Assembly (NCBI RefSeq): GCF_017571495.1
Contig: NZ_JAGETZ010000018.1
Location: 62,001 to 126,000 of the forward strand
Reading direction: 5' to 3'
From: Hymenobacter negativus
Lineage (GTDB): Bacteria > Bacteroidota > Bacteroidia > Cytophagales > Hymenobacteraceae
Length of the DNA stretch: 64,000 bases
Part shown: piece by piece, positions 17,142-26,966 of the stretch
How positions within the stretch are numbered: the first letter of the stretch is position 1
Layout: each line of letters starts with the position of its first letter
Made by a program: the position numbers and the translations under genes
Notes under the pieces: model-generated
Databases searched by the model: none
Seen by the model: only the letters and a program-made list of their open reading frames with translations
What the model was told of the DNA's origin: nothing

Positions 17142-18707
17142 CTAAAGTGTCAGCGGCTTGCCCTGGTAGAACTCCAGCACTTTGCGGCGGAAAATGAAGC
17201 TGTACTTGGCCTGAATGCGGTTCGACTCGGCGAAGGTGAGGTTGTTTTTGGTGATGTTGAATTCGGTGCCGTTTAGCAGGCCGTTGTTGAAGCGGATTTC
17301 CGCGTTGCGCTGCGTGAGCGTGAGGGCGGTTACCTGGCGCTTGTTGGCTGCGTACTGAAGCTGGGCGGCGCGGGCATCGGCGTAGGCCTGCTCGATGCTC
17401 TGGCGCAGCGTGAGGCGGGCCTGCTCGGCGCGCACGGAAGCTACCTGCTCGTTAATAATGGCCCGCTGCACACCCGTGCGGACCTGCAAGCCATTCAAAA
17501 TCGGCACCGACAGGCTGAATTGAATGGATTTGCCCAGGTTGTTGTTGAGCTGGTCGAAGAAGCGCACCGGCAGCACGTCATAAGTCGGCTGGCCCGGCAA
17601 TGAGAACGTGTAGCCATTGGTGAACGGGGCTGGATTGCCGGACGCGTCGCGGATTAGGGTAGACAGCGGAATCGGGGTGCCTTCCGAAGTACCGGTAATC
17701 ACCCGCGATACCGACGACGAAGAGAAACCGGTAAAAATCTGCCCGTTCAAAAACAGGCGCGGGTAGTAAGCACCCCGCGTCAGGTCGATGCTGCGGCGGG
17801 CGCTCTGCACCCGTAGCTCGGCCGCTTTTATTTCAGGCAGTCGGCCCGTAGCGCCTTGGTAGGTTTCGTTCAGGTCAATGACGTAGGGGGCTTCCTCGTC
17901 GGGGTCGGGCAGCGACGGTACCTCAATCTCAAAGGTTTTGGCCGTGGCCGGGTCAATATTGAGCAGCTGCATGAGCGCCAGCCGGGCCAGGTCGACCTGG
18001 TTTTGGGCCGTGATGACGTTCAGCTCGTCGGTGGCCAGCTGCGACTGGCTATCGAGCAGCGTGCTTTCCGGGATGCTGCCGGCTTTGAGCAGGATTTTGG
18101 TGCGGGTAATCTGCTCCTGGTCGCTGGCCACGCGGGTCTGGTTAGCCCGTACCAGTTCCTGGGCCAGCATCAGCTGCAAAAACTGGGAGGCCACGTTCAA
18201 ACTCAAATCGTTTTTAGCCTTTGCAATGTCCTGCACGCTGGCTTCCAAGTCCAGCGCGTTGCGCTTAATGGTATTGCGCAGCTGAAATCCCTGAAACAGC
18301 GCCAGCTGCGACACCGCCGAGAAGTTGTTGGCCCGCACCGTCTGGCTCTGGTACTCAAAGGTGAGCGGGTTCACGCTCGTACCAAATTGCCAGTTTTGGG
18401 TCCCGTTGAGGTTGACCGTGGGCAGCAACGCGGCGCGGCTTTGCTTCAGCACCTGTTGGTTGCTCTGGGCCGTCAGCTCGTTCTGGCGCACCCCGAGGTT
18501 GTGCTCCAACGCATAGTCTACGGCGCGTTGCAGCGTCCAGGGCCCGGTTGCTGGCTGGGCCGGGCTGCTCAGCGCGGCGGCCGGCGGCGAAGCCGGAATG
18601 GCCGGTGACTGCGCCCAGGCAGCCGGAGCCAGCAGCAGGTTCAGGCCCAGGCTGGCCAGCGCCAGGGCGCGGGGCGAATAGGCAGCAGTGGTAATCCTTG
18701 TTTTCAT
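17142..18707 (-). CDS. TolC-family outer-membrane efflux protein
   Basis: A 521-residue protein with a signal peptide (ends LLLAPAAWAQ) followed by two OEP (outer membrane efflux) repeats. Family features include WTLQRAVDYALEHNLGVRQ at the N-terminus and a later copy with QSARRSIDLTRGAYYPRLFLNG, with long helices rich in Gln, Ala and Asn. It would form the trimeric outer-membrane and periplasmic channel for the HlyD-like adaptor downstream. The N-terminal 25 residues after cleavage are Pro/Ala-rich. Confidence 0.9.
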   Translation of the reverse strand: MKTRITTAAYSPRALALASLGLNLLLAPAAWAQSPAIPASPPAAALSSPAQPATGPWTLQRAVDYALEHNLGVRQNELTAQSNQQVLKQSRAALLPTVNLNGTQNWQFGTSVNPLTFEYQSQTVRANNFSAVSQLALFQGFQLRNTIKRNALDLEASVQDIAKAKNDLSLNVASQFLQLMLAQELVRANQTRVASDQEQITRTKILLKAGSIPESTLLDSQSQLATDELNVITAQNQVDLARLALMQLLNIDPATAKTFEIEVPSLPDPDEEAPYVIDLNETYQGATGRLPEIKAAELRVQSARRSIDLTRGAYYPRLFLNGQIFTGFSSSSVSRVITGTSEGTPIPLSTLIRDASGNPAPFTNGYTFSLPGQPTYDVLPVRFFDQLNNNLGKSIQFSLSVPILNGLQVRTGVQRAIINEQVASVRAEQARLTLRQSIEQAYADARAAQLQYAANKRQVTALTLTQRNAEIRFNNGLLNGTEFNITKNNLTFAESNRIQAKYSFIFRRKVLEFYQGKPLTL

Positions 18708-18776
18708 TTTGCAGAAAATTGGGTGCTTGGTAGTAGCATAATCGGTTTCGGGCCGCTTTTATTACATTGTTCGGCG

Positions 18777-19457
18777 CTAGTCCAACGTCGGAATGTAGGT
18801 GATGCGCTGCACCCAGTTTAGCTGACGCAAATAAGCCAGTGTTATTTCTTTGATGGGGCTGTCCATCTCGATAAACTGCCGGGCGGCGTCGTTGCGGCCC
18901 TTTCGGCTCACAAACATGGTGGCAATATTGCACTGGTCGTGGGCAATGACGGAGGCAATGAAAGCGATGGAGCCCGGCACATCGTCGGCATCAATCATCA
19001 GGGTGTGCAGTGCGCCCGAAAAATCGGCCGGGAAGCCGTCTACTTCCACAATGCGAATCACGCCGCCGCCCCGGCTCTGGCCCACCACCTCCACGCGGTG
19101 CCCGGTGGTGCCGTCCACCAAGTTCAGCTTAATGGTGTTCGGGTGCATGGTCGAGGCGTTGCCCACGCTTTGGAACGTGTAGCGCAGCCCGGCGGCCTCG
19201 GCGTGTTCAAAAGCGGTGCGAATGCGGGTATCGTCGGGTGCGTAGCCGAGCAAGCCGGCCACTATGGCGCGGTCAGAACCGTGGCCCTCGTAGGTGCGGG
19301 CAAAAGAGTTGTAGAAGGTCACCACGGCTTCGGTGGGCAGCGCACCCAGGATGCGAATGGCCGCACGGGCAATGCGCACCACCCCGGCCGTATGCGACGA
19401 GCTAGGCCCAATCATTACGGGCCCAATCATATCAAAAATACTGGATTTTTCGGCCAT
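18777..19457 (-). CDS. sdaAB: L-serine ammonia-lyase, iron-sulfur-dependent, beta subunit
   Basis: A 226-residue beta subunit of the two-subunit [4Fe-4S] L-serine dehydratase (serine to pyruvate and ammonia). It begins SIFDMIGPVMIGPSSSHTAG, the family signature, continues YNSFARTYEGHGSDRAIVAG, and ends with an ACT regulatory domain (ALHTLMIDADDVPGSIAFIA). The alpha subunit is not in this window, so the subunits are not adjacent here. It is divergent from the tryptophan dioxygenase gene. Confidence 0.92.
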   Translation of the reverse strand: MAEKSSIFDMIGPVMIGPSSSHTAGVVRIARAAIRILGALPTEAVVTFYNSFARTYEGHGSDRAIVAGLLGYAPDDTRIRTAFEHAEAAGLRYTFQSVGNASTMHPNTIKLNLVDGTTGHRVEVVGQSRGGGVIRIVEVDGFPADFSGALHTLMIDADDVPGSIAFIASVIAHDQCNIATMFVSRKGRNDAARQFIEMDSPIKEITLAYLRQLNWVQRITYIPTLD

Positions 19458-19681
19458 TTTATTGCACCACTCGCTTGGTTGAAGAGCTAAAAATAGTGGG
19501 CGCGACGTGCCGGCTCAATTCTTTTAACTCAGGATTTAGGGACAAAGATGCGGCGCAACCGCAATGGTTGCGAATTGTTCGGCAAGCCGCGTAAATAAGG
19601 GCCCTTGAAACCTCAGTATTTTGACGATATTTGCCCCGGCCCCACCCAGCCGTGTCTCCCTCCCACCTTACCGCTTTTTCC

Positions 19682-20674
19682 ATGTCCGCCTCTCCCACCC
19701 AGGAGGAATTTTCTCCCGCCGTGCTGGCGCAGCTGCGCCGGCTTCAGGAAAAATACTCCCCCGACGGCCAGGACCTCGCCGCCTACCTCGAAGGTCTGTA
19801 CCACGCCAAATACATCAACTACTGGGATTATATTGAGTTAGACACTTTACTCTCTCTCCAACGCCCGCTCACCAACATCCCCGATGAGCGGATTTTTATC
19901 ATGTACCACCAGATTTCGGAGCTGTATTTTAAGCTCTGTCTCTGCGAGTACGAGCAGATTGGCAACCTCACCCAGCCCACCTTGGGCGAAGTCGTGCTGC
20001 GCATTGGCCGCATCAACCGCTACTTCGACAACCTCATCGACTCGTTCGATGTAATGGTCGATGGCATGGACAAGCAGCAGTTTCTCGACTTCCGCATGGC
20101 CCTAATGCCTGCTTCGGGCTTTCAGTCGGTGCAGTACCGCATGATTGAGATTGCCAGCACCGCGCTCGAAAACCTCACCGACCAGGTGAAGCGCCAGACC
20201 CTGGGCCAGGCCGATGCCCACGATTTCGACCAGCTCCTGGGCTGCATCTACTGGAAAGCCGGGGCTACCGTCGAAGCCAGCGGTGCCAAGGCACTTACCC
20301 TTATCGAGTTCGAGCGCAAGTACACCGCCGAGCTCGTGCGCCACGCCGAAGCTTACCACCAGCGCAACGTATGGGCCGTGGTGCAGCGCCTACCCGAGGC
20401 CGACCAACGCCATCCCCGCCTGGTGCGCGCCCTGCGCCAGCTCGACGTGAGCGTGAACGTGAACTGGCCCCTGATGCACTTCAAATCGGCCGTGCGCTAC
20501 CTCCAGCGCAACCCCGTGGACGTGGCGGCCACCGGCGGCACCAATTGGCGCAGCTACCTGCCGCCCAAATTCCAGCGCCGTATTTTCTACCCCCAGCTCT
20601 GGAGTGCCCAAGAGCTTGAAGACTGGGGCAAAGGCTGGGTAGAAAGCGTGCTGGAAGAAGGCGTGGGCGTGTAA
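19682..20674 (+). CDS. Tryptophan 2,3-dioxygenase family protein
   Basis: A 330-residue heme enzyme family member that opens the indole ring of tryptophan to N-formylkynurenine, the first step of the kynurenine pathway. Typical features are YHAKYINYWDYIELDTLLSLQ, the distal-His block IFIMYHQISELYFKL, and an Arg-rich block SFDVMVDGMDKQQFLDFR with MPASGFQS. The C-terminal TGGTNWRSYLP differs from the usual GTGGS-type loop, so substrate preference is less certain. The start is ATG at 19682 (SASPTQEEFSPA); the upstream frame reads Pro/Ser-rich filler. Confidence 0.85.
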   Translation: MSASPTQEEFSPAVLAQLRRLQEKYSPDGQDLAAYLEGLYHAKYINYWDYIELDTLLSLQRPLTNIPDERIFIMYHQISELYFKLCLCEYEQIGNLTQPTLGEVVLRIGRINRYFDNLIDSFDVMVDGMDKQQFLDFRMALMPASGFQSVQYRMIEIASTALENLTDQVKRQTLGQADAHDFDQLLGCIYWKAGATVEASGAKALTLIEFERKYTAELVRHAEAYHQRNVWAVVQRLPEADQRHPRLVRALRQLDVSVNVNWPLMHFKSAVRYLQRNPVDVAATGGTNWRSYLPPKFQRRIFYPQLWSAQELEDWGKGWVESVLEEGVGV

Positions 20675-20735
20675 TAAACGTCCAAAAAGCCACAAGGCTG
20701 CAAAGTAATCAGCACGGCCCTGCGTCTTGCTGGTT

Positions 20736-21449
20736 ATGATGAAAGCACCCCTGCTAACTGGTCTGATTGACCGCCGGATTCTTCTAAATTTTCGGGCAGC
20801 CCCGGAAGTCGTGAACCAACTGCTACCTCACCCATTTCGGGCGCAACAGGTGCAGGGCATGGCCATTGTGGGCATTTGCCTGATACGTCTGCGCCATGAG
20901 CGCATCAAGGGCTTGCCGCCGGTTTTTGGGCTGGCCTCGGAAAATGGCGCGCACCGGATTGCGGTGGAATGGGAGGCGAATGGCCACCTGCACAGCGGAG
21001 TCTACATCCCCCGGCGCGATACTTCCTCGGCGGTAAATGCCTTGGTGGGCAACCAGCTGTTGGGCATTCATTACCACAGTACGTTTTTGGTAGCGGAAGC
21101 CGGTGGCCGGTACGCCATCTCATTTCAAAGCGCCGACGGCACGCAGCTGACCGTAAAAGCCCAGGAAACGGACGTGTGGCCCACAACCAGCCTATTCGCT
21201 GACCAGGACCAGGCCTCCGACTTCTTTCGTCGGGGGGCGGCCGGGTATTCGCCCCGCGCTTCCGGTGCGGGTTTCGATGGCGTCGAATTGCAAACCACCC
21301 AATGGAAAGTCTCACCGTTGGCCGTGCAGCACGTTTCGTCCAGCTTTTTCGCGGATAGCTCGCGCTTCCCGGTGGGCTCGGTGGTATTTGACAATGCGCT
21401 GCTGATGCGGGACGTATCGCACGACTGGAAGCGTCTGCCTGCCTTGTGA
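20736..21449 (+). CDS. DUF2071 (acetoacetate-decarboxylase-like fold) protein
   Basis: A 237-residue protein resembling DUF2071/COG3361, a family with an acetoacetate decarboxylase-like fold. Recognisable parts are RRILLNFRAAPEVVNQLLP at the N-terminus and VYIPRRDTSS, GNQLLGIHYHSTF in the middle. The function is unknown. Two adjacent ATGs at 20736 and 20739 give the natural start; an upstream TTG at 20727 is less likely. It lies 61 bases after the dioxygenase stop and is followed by the convergent MFS gene. Confidence 0.75.
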   Translation: MMKAPLLTGLIDRRILLNFRAAPEVVNQLLPHPFRAQQVQGMAIVGICLIRLRHERIKGLPPVFGLASENGAHRIAVEWEANGHLHSGVYIPRRDTSSAVNALVGNQLLGIHYHSTFLVAEAGGRYAISFQSADGTQLTVKAQETDVWPTTSLFADQDQASDFFRRGAAGYSPRASGAGFDGVELQTTQWKVSPLAVQHVSSSFFADSSRFPVGSVVFDNALLMRDVSHDWKRLPAL

Positions 21450-21472
21450 AAATCGGCGCAGGCTCCGGCCGG

Positions 21473-22783
21473 CTAGTCGGCGGCCATTGTGCCCTTTTCG
21501 GCGCGCGTCTCCCCCATTCGCCAGTATACGAGCAGCGACAGAAAGGCACAGCCCGTCACGTACCAATAAAACCATTCCTCTACGCCGCGCTCTTTGGCAA
21601 AGAGGGCTACGTATTCGGCGGTACCACCAAATATGGCTACGGTCAGGGCGTATGGCAAGCCTACACCCAGTGCCCGGATTTCGGTCGGAAACAATTCGGC
21701 CTTTACCACTGCGCTGATGGAGGTGTAAGCACTGACCACGAACAGCGCTGCAATGAGCAGGCCCGCTGCCATCCCGGCGTCGTGCGTGTGGGCCAGCAAG
21801 CGTAGCAGCGGCACCGTGCCCAACGTTGCCCCGACGCCAAACAACAAAAGCACCGGCCGGCGCCCAACCTTATCGGAAATGGCGCCCATCAACGGCTGAA
21901 AAAGTAGTGCAACCGCCATCACACCGAATGAAATCAGGGTAGCCTGCTCCTTGCTGAAACCAGCCGTATTGACCAAGAACTTCTGGGCGTAGGTGGTGAA
22001 GGTATAGAATGCCAGCGTACCGCCCAGCGTGAGCCCCACCACCGTGAGCACGGCCTTCGGATGCTGAAGTAGTACCTGTAGCTGGTCAGGTTTGGGCGTG
22101 TTTTCTAACGCTGGGCCGGTTGCGCCTTGCTGTTCGAAAGCGGCGGTTTCGGCCATGTGAGTACGCAGATAAAGCGCCCCAAGCGCGGCCGCCGCTCCAA
22201 TCACGAAGGGGACTCGCCACCCCCACGCACTCATTTCATCAGCGGTCAGCACCTGCTGCAATCCCAACTGCACCGTCAGGGCCAGCAACTGCCCCCCCAT
22301 GAGCGTGAGGTATTGGAAGCTGGACCAGAAGCCCCGGTGGCGCGCCCCCGCCATCTCGCTCAGGTAAGTGGCCGAAGTGCCGTATTCACCGCCCACGCTG
22401 ATGCCCTGTACCAGCCGAGCCAGCAGCAACAGCATCGGAGCAGCCACCCCAATGCGGGCATAACTGGGGGTGGCTGCAATCAGCAATGAGCCGCCAGCCA
22501 TGAGCTGCACCGATAGCAGCAGCGCCGCCCGGCGCCCGTGGCGGTCGGCGTATGCTCCCAACAACCAAGCGCCCAAAGGCCGCATCAGAAAGCCTACCGC
22601 AAAAATTGCTGCCGTATTAAGCAGCTGCGCAGTGGCACTGCCTTTCGGAAAAAACACCGGTGCGAAATAGAGGGCAAAGGCAGAGTAGGCATACCAATCA
22701 TACCATTCCACTAGGTTGCCAATGGAGCCACTGATGATAGAGCGCAGCCGTGAAACGGTAGTGGAAGCATTAGGTGTTGTCAT
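21473..22783 (-). CDS. MFS transporter, MHS (metabolite:H+ symporter) type
   Basis: A 436-residue, 12-span major facilitator with the MHS signature: SGSIGNLVEWYDWYAYSAF at span 1, YADRHGRRAALLLS in loop 2-3, and QGISVGGEYGTSATYLSEMA. Relatives take up dicarboxylates, alpha-ketoglutarate, proline/betaine or citrate with protons; the exact substrate cannot be told. Start ATG at 22783 (MTTPNASTTVSRL) is chosen over a longer frame to 22831 because the extra residues are not family-like. Confidence 0.9.
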   Translation of the reverse strand: MTTPNASTTVSRLRSIISGSIGNLVEWYDWYAYSAFALYFAPVFFPKGSATAQLLNTAAIFAVGFLMRPLGAWLLGAYADRHGRRAALLLSVQLMAGGSLLIAATPSYARIGVAAPMLLLLARLVQGISVGGEYGTSATYLSEMAGARHRGFWSSFQYLTLMGGQLLALTVQLGLQQVLTADEMSAWGWRVPFVIGAAAALGALYLRTHMAETAAFEQQGATGPALENTPKPDQLQVLLQHPKAVLTVVGLTLGGTLAFYTFTTYAQKFLVNTAGFSKEQATLISFGVMAVALLFQPLMGAISDKVGRRPVLLLFGVGATLGTVPLLRLLAHTHDAGMAAGLLIAALFVVSAYTSISAVVKAELFPTEIRALGVGLPYALTVAIFGGTAEYVALFAKERGVEEWFYWYVTGCAFLSLLVYWRMGETRAEKGTMAAD

Positions 22784-22999
22784 GAAGCAAATAAACAGCT
22801 TAGCGTGCAGCGCCGACGTCACGTTAGTCAAGTTAGCGGAACGAGTGCTCTATCAGCTTTGCTTCGGCTGAACCAAACTTGGAAAATCAGGCTAAGCAAA
22901 CGGCCTGTGACGAGGCTTTATTAAGAGTGGAAGCTAAGCTCCAAGGTATTGGTGATGTTTGTCCAAATAGCTTCCAATCCTTTGGGAGGAGCCGTACTG

Positions 23000-23007
23000 T
23001 AGCTTTG
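23000..23007 (+). promoter_or_regulatory. -7 box upstream of COG2509 gene
   Basis: TAGCTTTG exactly fits TAnnTTTG and lies 60 bases before the ATG at 23068. A TTTGG at 22981 is a possible -33 element but is nearer than usual. Confidence 0.5.
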
Positions 23008-23067
23008 TATAATAATTGTCAGAAAGCCAGAAAACCCTAAAGGATAGCCACCTTTCTTATTACACAA

Positions 23068-24639
23068 ATGTTAAAACAAGAAATTGAATTATTGCTCACT
23101 CCCGAAATAGCTTTTGATGAGCTAGCTCGATATGATGCTATTCTTTCACAAGCGGGCGTCAAACCAGGGGAGGCTGATTTTGTGCATTTAAAGCGCCGTT
23201 CCATTGATGCGAGGGGCCGCCAGCCTCTCGTGCGCTTGCGAGCAGACATCTACAGCAGCAGGCCACCAGCCGAGTTGTTTGGGCCCTGGTTTTTTTATCC
23301 AAATGTTAAATCAAATTCACAAAAGACTATAGTCGTTGGTGCAGGGCCGGCAGGGCTTTTTGCTGCGTTGCGCTGCATCGAGTTGGGCATAAAACCAATC
23401 GTGCTGGAGCGCGGGCGCGACGTGCGCGCCCGTCGGCGCGACCTTGCGGCCATCAACAAAGAGCAGCAAGTCAATCCCGATTCTAACTACTGTTTTGGTG
23501 AAGGCGGCGCCGGCACTTATTCGGATGGCAAGCTTTATACCCGGGCTACCAAACGCGGCGACGTAGGCCGGGTGCTGCGCCGGCTGGTGCAACACGGCGC
23601 CACGCCCGACATTCTGGTGGATGCCCACCCCCATATCGGCACCAATAAACTGCCGGCCGTGGTGCAGGCCTTGCGCGAGGCCATCATTGAGGCCGGCGGT
23701 GAAGTCCGGTTCGATACCCGCGTGACCGACCTGCTCCTGGAAAACAACCAGCTGCGTGGCGTGGTGACGGCGGCGGGCGAAGCCATTGAAGCGGAAGCCA
23801 CCATTCTAGCCACCGGTCATTCGGCCCGCGACATCTACGAGCTGCTGCATCGGCGCGGCGTACTTATCGAAGCCAAGCCCTTTGCGCTGGGCGTGCGCGT
23901 CGAACACCCGCAGGAACTCATCGACCAGGCCCAGTATCGGCGGGCCGAGCGCGGGCTGCTGCCGGCCGCTTCTTACTCGCTGGTACACCAAACCGAGGTG
24001 CGTGGGCAGCAGCGCGGCGTGTTTTCGTTTTGCATGTGCCCGGGTGGGTTCATTGTGCCAGCGGCCACTGCCCCGGGCGAAGTGGTGGTGAACGGCATGA
24101 GCCCAAGCCGGCGCGACTCGCGCTTTGCCAATTCCGGTATTGTGGCCGCCGTGGAGCTATCCGATATGGATGTGGCGCAGCATGGTCCTTTGGCGGGGCT
24201 GCACTTCCAGCAGCAAATTGAGCAGCTGGCTTGCCAGGCAGCCGGCGGCACCCAGCGCGCCCCCGCGCAGCTGCTGGGCGATTTCCTGAAAAACAAACCC
24301 TCGGCCCATCTGCTGGAAACATCTTACCAACCCGGGCTGGTGAGCGTGCGCATGGACGAGGTGCTGGGCCCCGTGCTGGCCGAGCGACTGCGCCAGGGCT
24401 TCCGCGACTTCGGCCGCAAGATTCCGGGCTACGCAACCAACGCGGCGCAGATTGTGGGCGTCGAAAGCCGCACCTCCGCTCCCATCCGCATTCCGCGTGA
24501 TAAGGACACGCTACAGCACCCGGTGGTGGCGGGCCTGTTTCCGTGCGGCGAGGGGGCCGGCTACGCGGGCGGCATTGTATCGGCCGCTATGGACGGCGAG
24601 CGCTGCGCAGAAGCAGTGGCCGCGCTGGCGCGTCGCTGA
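23068..24639 (+). CDS. FAD-dependent dehydrogenase (COG2509 type)
   Basis: A 523-residue flavoprotein of the uncharacterised COG2509 family. A short N-terminal domain (residues 1-80, with VKPGEADFVHLKRRSIDARG) precedes the FAD-binding motif TIVVGAGPAGLFAAL (residues ~88-100). Later family blocks are CFGEGGAGTYSDGKLYTR, AHPHIGTNKLPAVVQALRE, ATGHSARDIYELL and SFCMCPGGFIVPA. The C-terminal VAGLFPCGEGAGYAGGIVSAA closes the FAD site. The physiological electron acceptor is unknown. It is a single-gene unit. Confidence 0.9.
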   Translation: MLKQEIELLLTPEIAFDELARYDAILSQAGVKPGEADFVHLKRRSIDARGRQPLVRLRADIYSSRPPAELFGPWFFYPNVKSNSQKTIVVGAGPAGLFAALRCIELGIKPIVLERGRDVRARRRDLAAINKEQQVNPDSNYCFGEGGAGTYSDGKLYTRATKRGDVGRVLRRLVQHGATPDILVDAHPHIGTNKLPAVVQALREAIIEAGGEVRFDTRVTDLLLENNQLRGVVTAAGEAIEAEATILATGHSARDIYELLHRRGVLIEAKPFALGVRVEHPQELIDQAQYRRAERGLLPAASYSLVHQTEVRGQQRGVFSFCMCPGGFIVPAATAPGEVVVNGMSPSRRDSRFANSGIVAAVELSDMDVAQHGPLAGLHFQQQIEQLACQAAGGTQRAPAQLLGDFLKNKPSAHLLETSYQPGLVSVRMDEVLGPVLAERLRQGFRDFGRKIPGYATNAAQIVGVESRTSAPIRIPRDKDTLQHPVVAGLFPCGEGAGYAGGIVSAAMDGERCAEAVAALARR

Positions 24640-24661
24640 GTTTCTGGCGGCAGTTTTTTTT

Positions 24662-24823
24662 CTGTCATCCGGAGCACAGCGAAGGACCTTGTCATGTTCG
24701 AACCTGTTCTACTCGTCACGCAGTATGGTGCGGGCCGTGGTTCCCCTGCTCGTCGTTTCACAAGTATCACCGGGCTTGAATAACGCAAGCGCGATACCCT
24801 CTTCGCTGCGCTCCGGACAGCCA
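24662..24823. repeat. REP-like imperfect inverted repeat between COG2509 and CoA-binding genes
   Basis: CTGTCATCCGGAGCACAGCGAAG (24662 onward) is an imperfect complement of the CTTCGCTGCGCTCCGGACAG region ending near 24823. The 24640-24898 interval otherwise holds no gene I can see. Such GAGC-CAGCGAAG repeats are common between Bacteroidota genes. Confidence 0.5.
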
Positions 24824-24898
24824 GAATAGCAACCTATCCTTTCCAAATCTCGAACAACCAGTTTCCATCCTTTTCGAACCATCAAGTCTCGACTTATT

Positions 24899-25258
24899 AT
24901 GAAAAAGACCATTGTGCTCGGTGCCTCCGACAATCCCTCCCGCTATTCCTTCCGGGCGGCCCACATGCTGAAAAAACACGGCCACGAGGTGGTGCCGGTG
25001 GGTATTCGCAAGGGTGAGGTAGCTGGCCTGCCCATTCATACCGACCGGCCGCAGGAGCAAGACGTGGATACCGTGACGCTCTACGTCGGCCCGCAAAACC
25101 AGCCCGGCTGGTATGACTACATTCTCGACCTCAAACCCAAGCGCATCCTGTTCAACCCCGGCACCGAAAACCCGGAACTGGAGCGCCTAGCCCACCAGCA
25201 TGGCATCCGGACGGAAGAGGCCTGCACGCTGGTGCTGCTCTCGATTGGGCAGTACTAA
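24899..25258 (+). CDS. CoA-binding (YccU-like) protein
   Basis: A 119-residue Rossmann-fold protein of the CoA_binding_2 family (YccU-like). The start TIVLGASDNPSRYSFRAAHML contains the nucleotide loop, then HGHEVVPVGIRKGEVAG and LFNPGTENPELERLAHQHG. The family is related to the CoA-binding domain of succinyl-CoA synthetase and ATP-citrate lyase; small versions have no known reaction. ATG at 24899 is the start. A strong hairpin at 25322-25383 follows. Confidence 0.88.
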   Translation: MKKTIVLGASDNPSRYSFRAAHMLKKHGHEVVPVGIRKGEVAGLPIHTDRPQEQDVDTVTLYVGPQNQPGWYDYILDLKPKRILFNPGTENPELERLAHQHGIRTEEACTLVLLSIGQY

Positions 25259-25321
25259 TTAACCCAAGTTGTGGAGCAGCCATAACGCGGCGACAAGTTT
25301 GCAGAGTATATATTAATTAAG

Positions 25322-25383
25322 AATAAAGCCGCGTAGCGGAGACAGAATTCCACCGGGCTCTGTCTCCGCTACGCGGCTTTATT
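25322..25383. terminator. 25-bp perfect inverted repeat, likely bidirectional terminator
   Basis: AATAAAGCCGCGTAGCGGAG... (25322-25346) is an exact complement of 25359-25383, with a 12-nt loop, ending in an A-rich/T-rich edge on each side. It lies between the CoA-binding gene and the convergent membrane glycosyltransferase and can end both transcripts. Confidence 0.7.
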
Positions 25384-25473
25384 GGCTTGTTGCATTTCCT
25401 ACAAACCTGGCACCGCACGGCGGCCATTCGAATAAGTAATAGTTGCGTCAGCCTGGCTGCCCCATCTCAACCT

Positions 25474-26862
25474 TTATTTATTGGCCAATAAATGTGCCCG
25501 AAAACGCGGCTCAACGGTGTGCTTGATGTGGTCGGAAAGCAGGAAGCATCCCAGCACGAACCATCCAAACAGCAGCATGGTCACGAGTGCGCGACGGCCT
25601 TGAAATGCCCACGCTGGCCACTGGCCAAAAGCTACTAATGCCAGAAGCAGCAAGTGTAGCGGCAGCAAAAACCGCGCTTCCATGCTCATGGGAATAACGG
25701 CCAGACAGGGTAGCAGCAGTGCCGCTAGCACCAGCGTTTCGCGGAGCGTGGGCCGGCGGCGCAATGCCACCAGTACCGCCCAAAACCAAAGACTATAGTT
25801 AAGAAGTTGTCGCCAAACAGACGGCTCCCAGCGTTTCAGGTAGGGTGTGGGGTGGCTGATGTCGAGGCCAGCAAACAGGTGCCGGCCATACACGCCGGCC
25901 ACAACCACGGGGTGCCGCAACACCAGCCGCAGGTACTGCGTCGGCGAATCAATCTCAGTGAGCTGCTCGGCCCGCAGCACGGCGGCGCCGGCAGCATCCA
26001 GAAACAATAGCTGCCCGGTGGGCAGCTCTCTTCCAACCGAAGACTCGTATTTTTCGTGCAGCAGGCCCCATTTCAGCTTTTGTAGGTAGAGGTTGTGAAT
26101 GTTGAGCGCCTTGGACTGCGATAGCACTAGCGGCGTGTTGGCTTGAAAATGCCGTTGGTTTATCAACCATTGCGGGGCCAGCACTACCGCAACGCCAAGC
26201 ACCAGCAGGCCAAATCGTGGCCCCCAGCTTGCCCGCGGCAACTGCCATAGCAGTAGCGCCAGCACCGGTACCACGGAGGCCAGATAAATTGGTCGGATGT
26301 TGACGGCCAGGGCGAGCAGCAGCCCAGTCGCCAGCGCTGCGCCGGTACTACGCCGCTGCGCCAGCCACAGGGCGGCCCCCAGCGCCAGCAACGCCGGGAA
26401 ATCAGAAAGCGAAAAGTTGAAGTAGCCGCGCCAGAACACGAACCCCAGCGCCGCCCACGCCAGCCGCCGGGCCAGCGACGGCAGCACCGCCGCGCCCGTA
26501 GCAGCCCGCCACAGCCGGGGTCCCACCACGCCAAACAGCACCCCGGCTAGCCCGGCATTGAGCAGCTTCACCACCGTCACCGCCTCCCAGCTAAGGGCCT
26601 TGCGCACGGCCAGACACAAGAAATTTACCAGCGGATAGGTGTAGCCGCGCATGGCATCATCGTAGGCCAGGAACTGGAAACGGCCATTCTGGTAGAAGCG
26701 GTGGCTCAGCTGCCAATAATCCTCGGCGTCATAAAACAGGTTATGATATTCAGAGGTGAACAGGTAGAGGCTGTAGACAGCGGCAATGGCAGCAGCAAGT
26801 CCGGCTTCCTGTCGCCACGTCGAAATCGGCTGGGGCGAACGGGGCGGGAAGGAACTGGCCAT
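25474..26862 (-). CDS. Polytopic membrane glycosyltransferase-like protein
   Basis: A 462-residue integral membrane protein with about 10 hydrophobic segments. A short basic N-terminus is followed by a first span and a luminal loop with EYHNLFYDAEDYWQLSHRF, placing acidic residues where GT-C enzymes bind a metal and lipid-linked sugar. Its C-terminus is short, unlike the pair at 9892-13535. The donor and acceptor are unknown and a function as a flippase or unrelated membrane protein cannot be excluded. ATG at 26862. Confidence 0.6.
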   Translation of the reverse strand: MASSFPPRSPQPISTWRQEAGLAAAIAAVYSLYLFTSEYHNLFYDAEDYWQLSHRFYQNGRFQFLAYDDAMRGYTYPLVNFLCLAVRKALSWEAVTVVKLLNAGLAGVLFGVVGPRLWRAATGAAVLPSLARRLAWAALGFVFWRGYFNFSLSDFPALLALGAALWLAQRRSTGAALATGLLLALAVNIRPIYLASVVPVLALLLWQLPRASWGPRFGLLVLGVAVVLAPQWLINQRHFQANTPLVLSQSKALNIHNLYLQKLKWGLLHEKYESSVGRELPTGQLLFLDAAGAAVLRAEQLTEIDSPTQYLRLVLRHPVVVAGVYGRHLFAGLDISHPTPYLKRWEPSVWRQLLNYSLWFWAVLVALRRRPTLRETLVLAALLLPCLAVIPMSMEARFLLPLHLLLLALVAFGQWPAWAFQGRRALVTMLLFGWFVLGCFLLSDHIKHTVEPRFRAHLLANK

Positions 26863-26966
26863 TGGGAAGTGCTACGGAACAAAAACGCCGGAATGTGGGC
26901 GGGGTAAAGTTCGCATCAATACAGCTGTTCATGCTTTTGCAGTTGAAGCTATTTACGAGTTTAGAC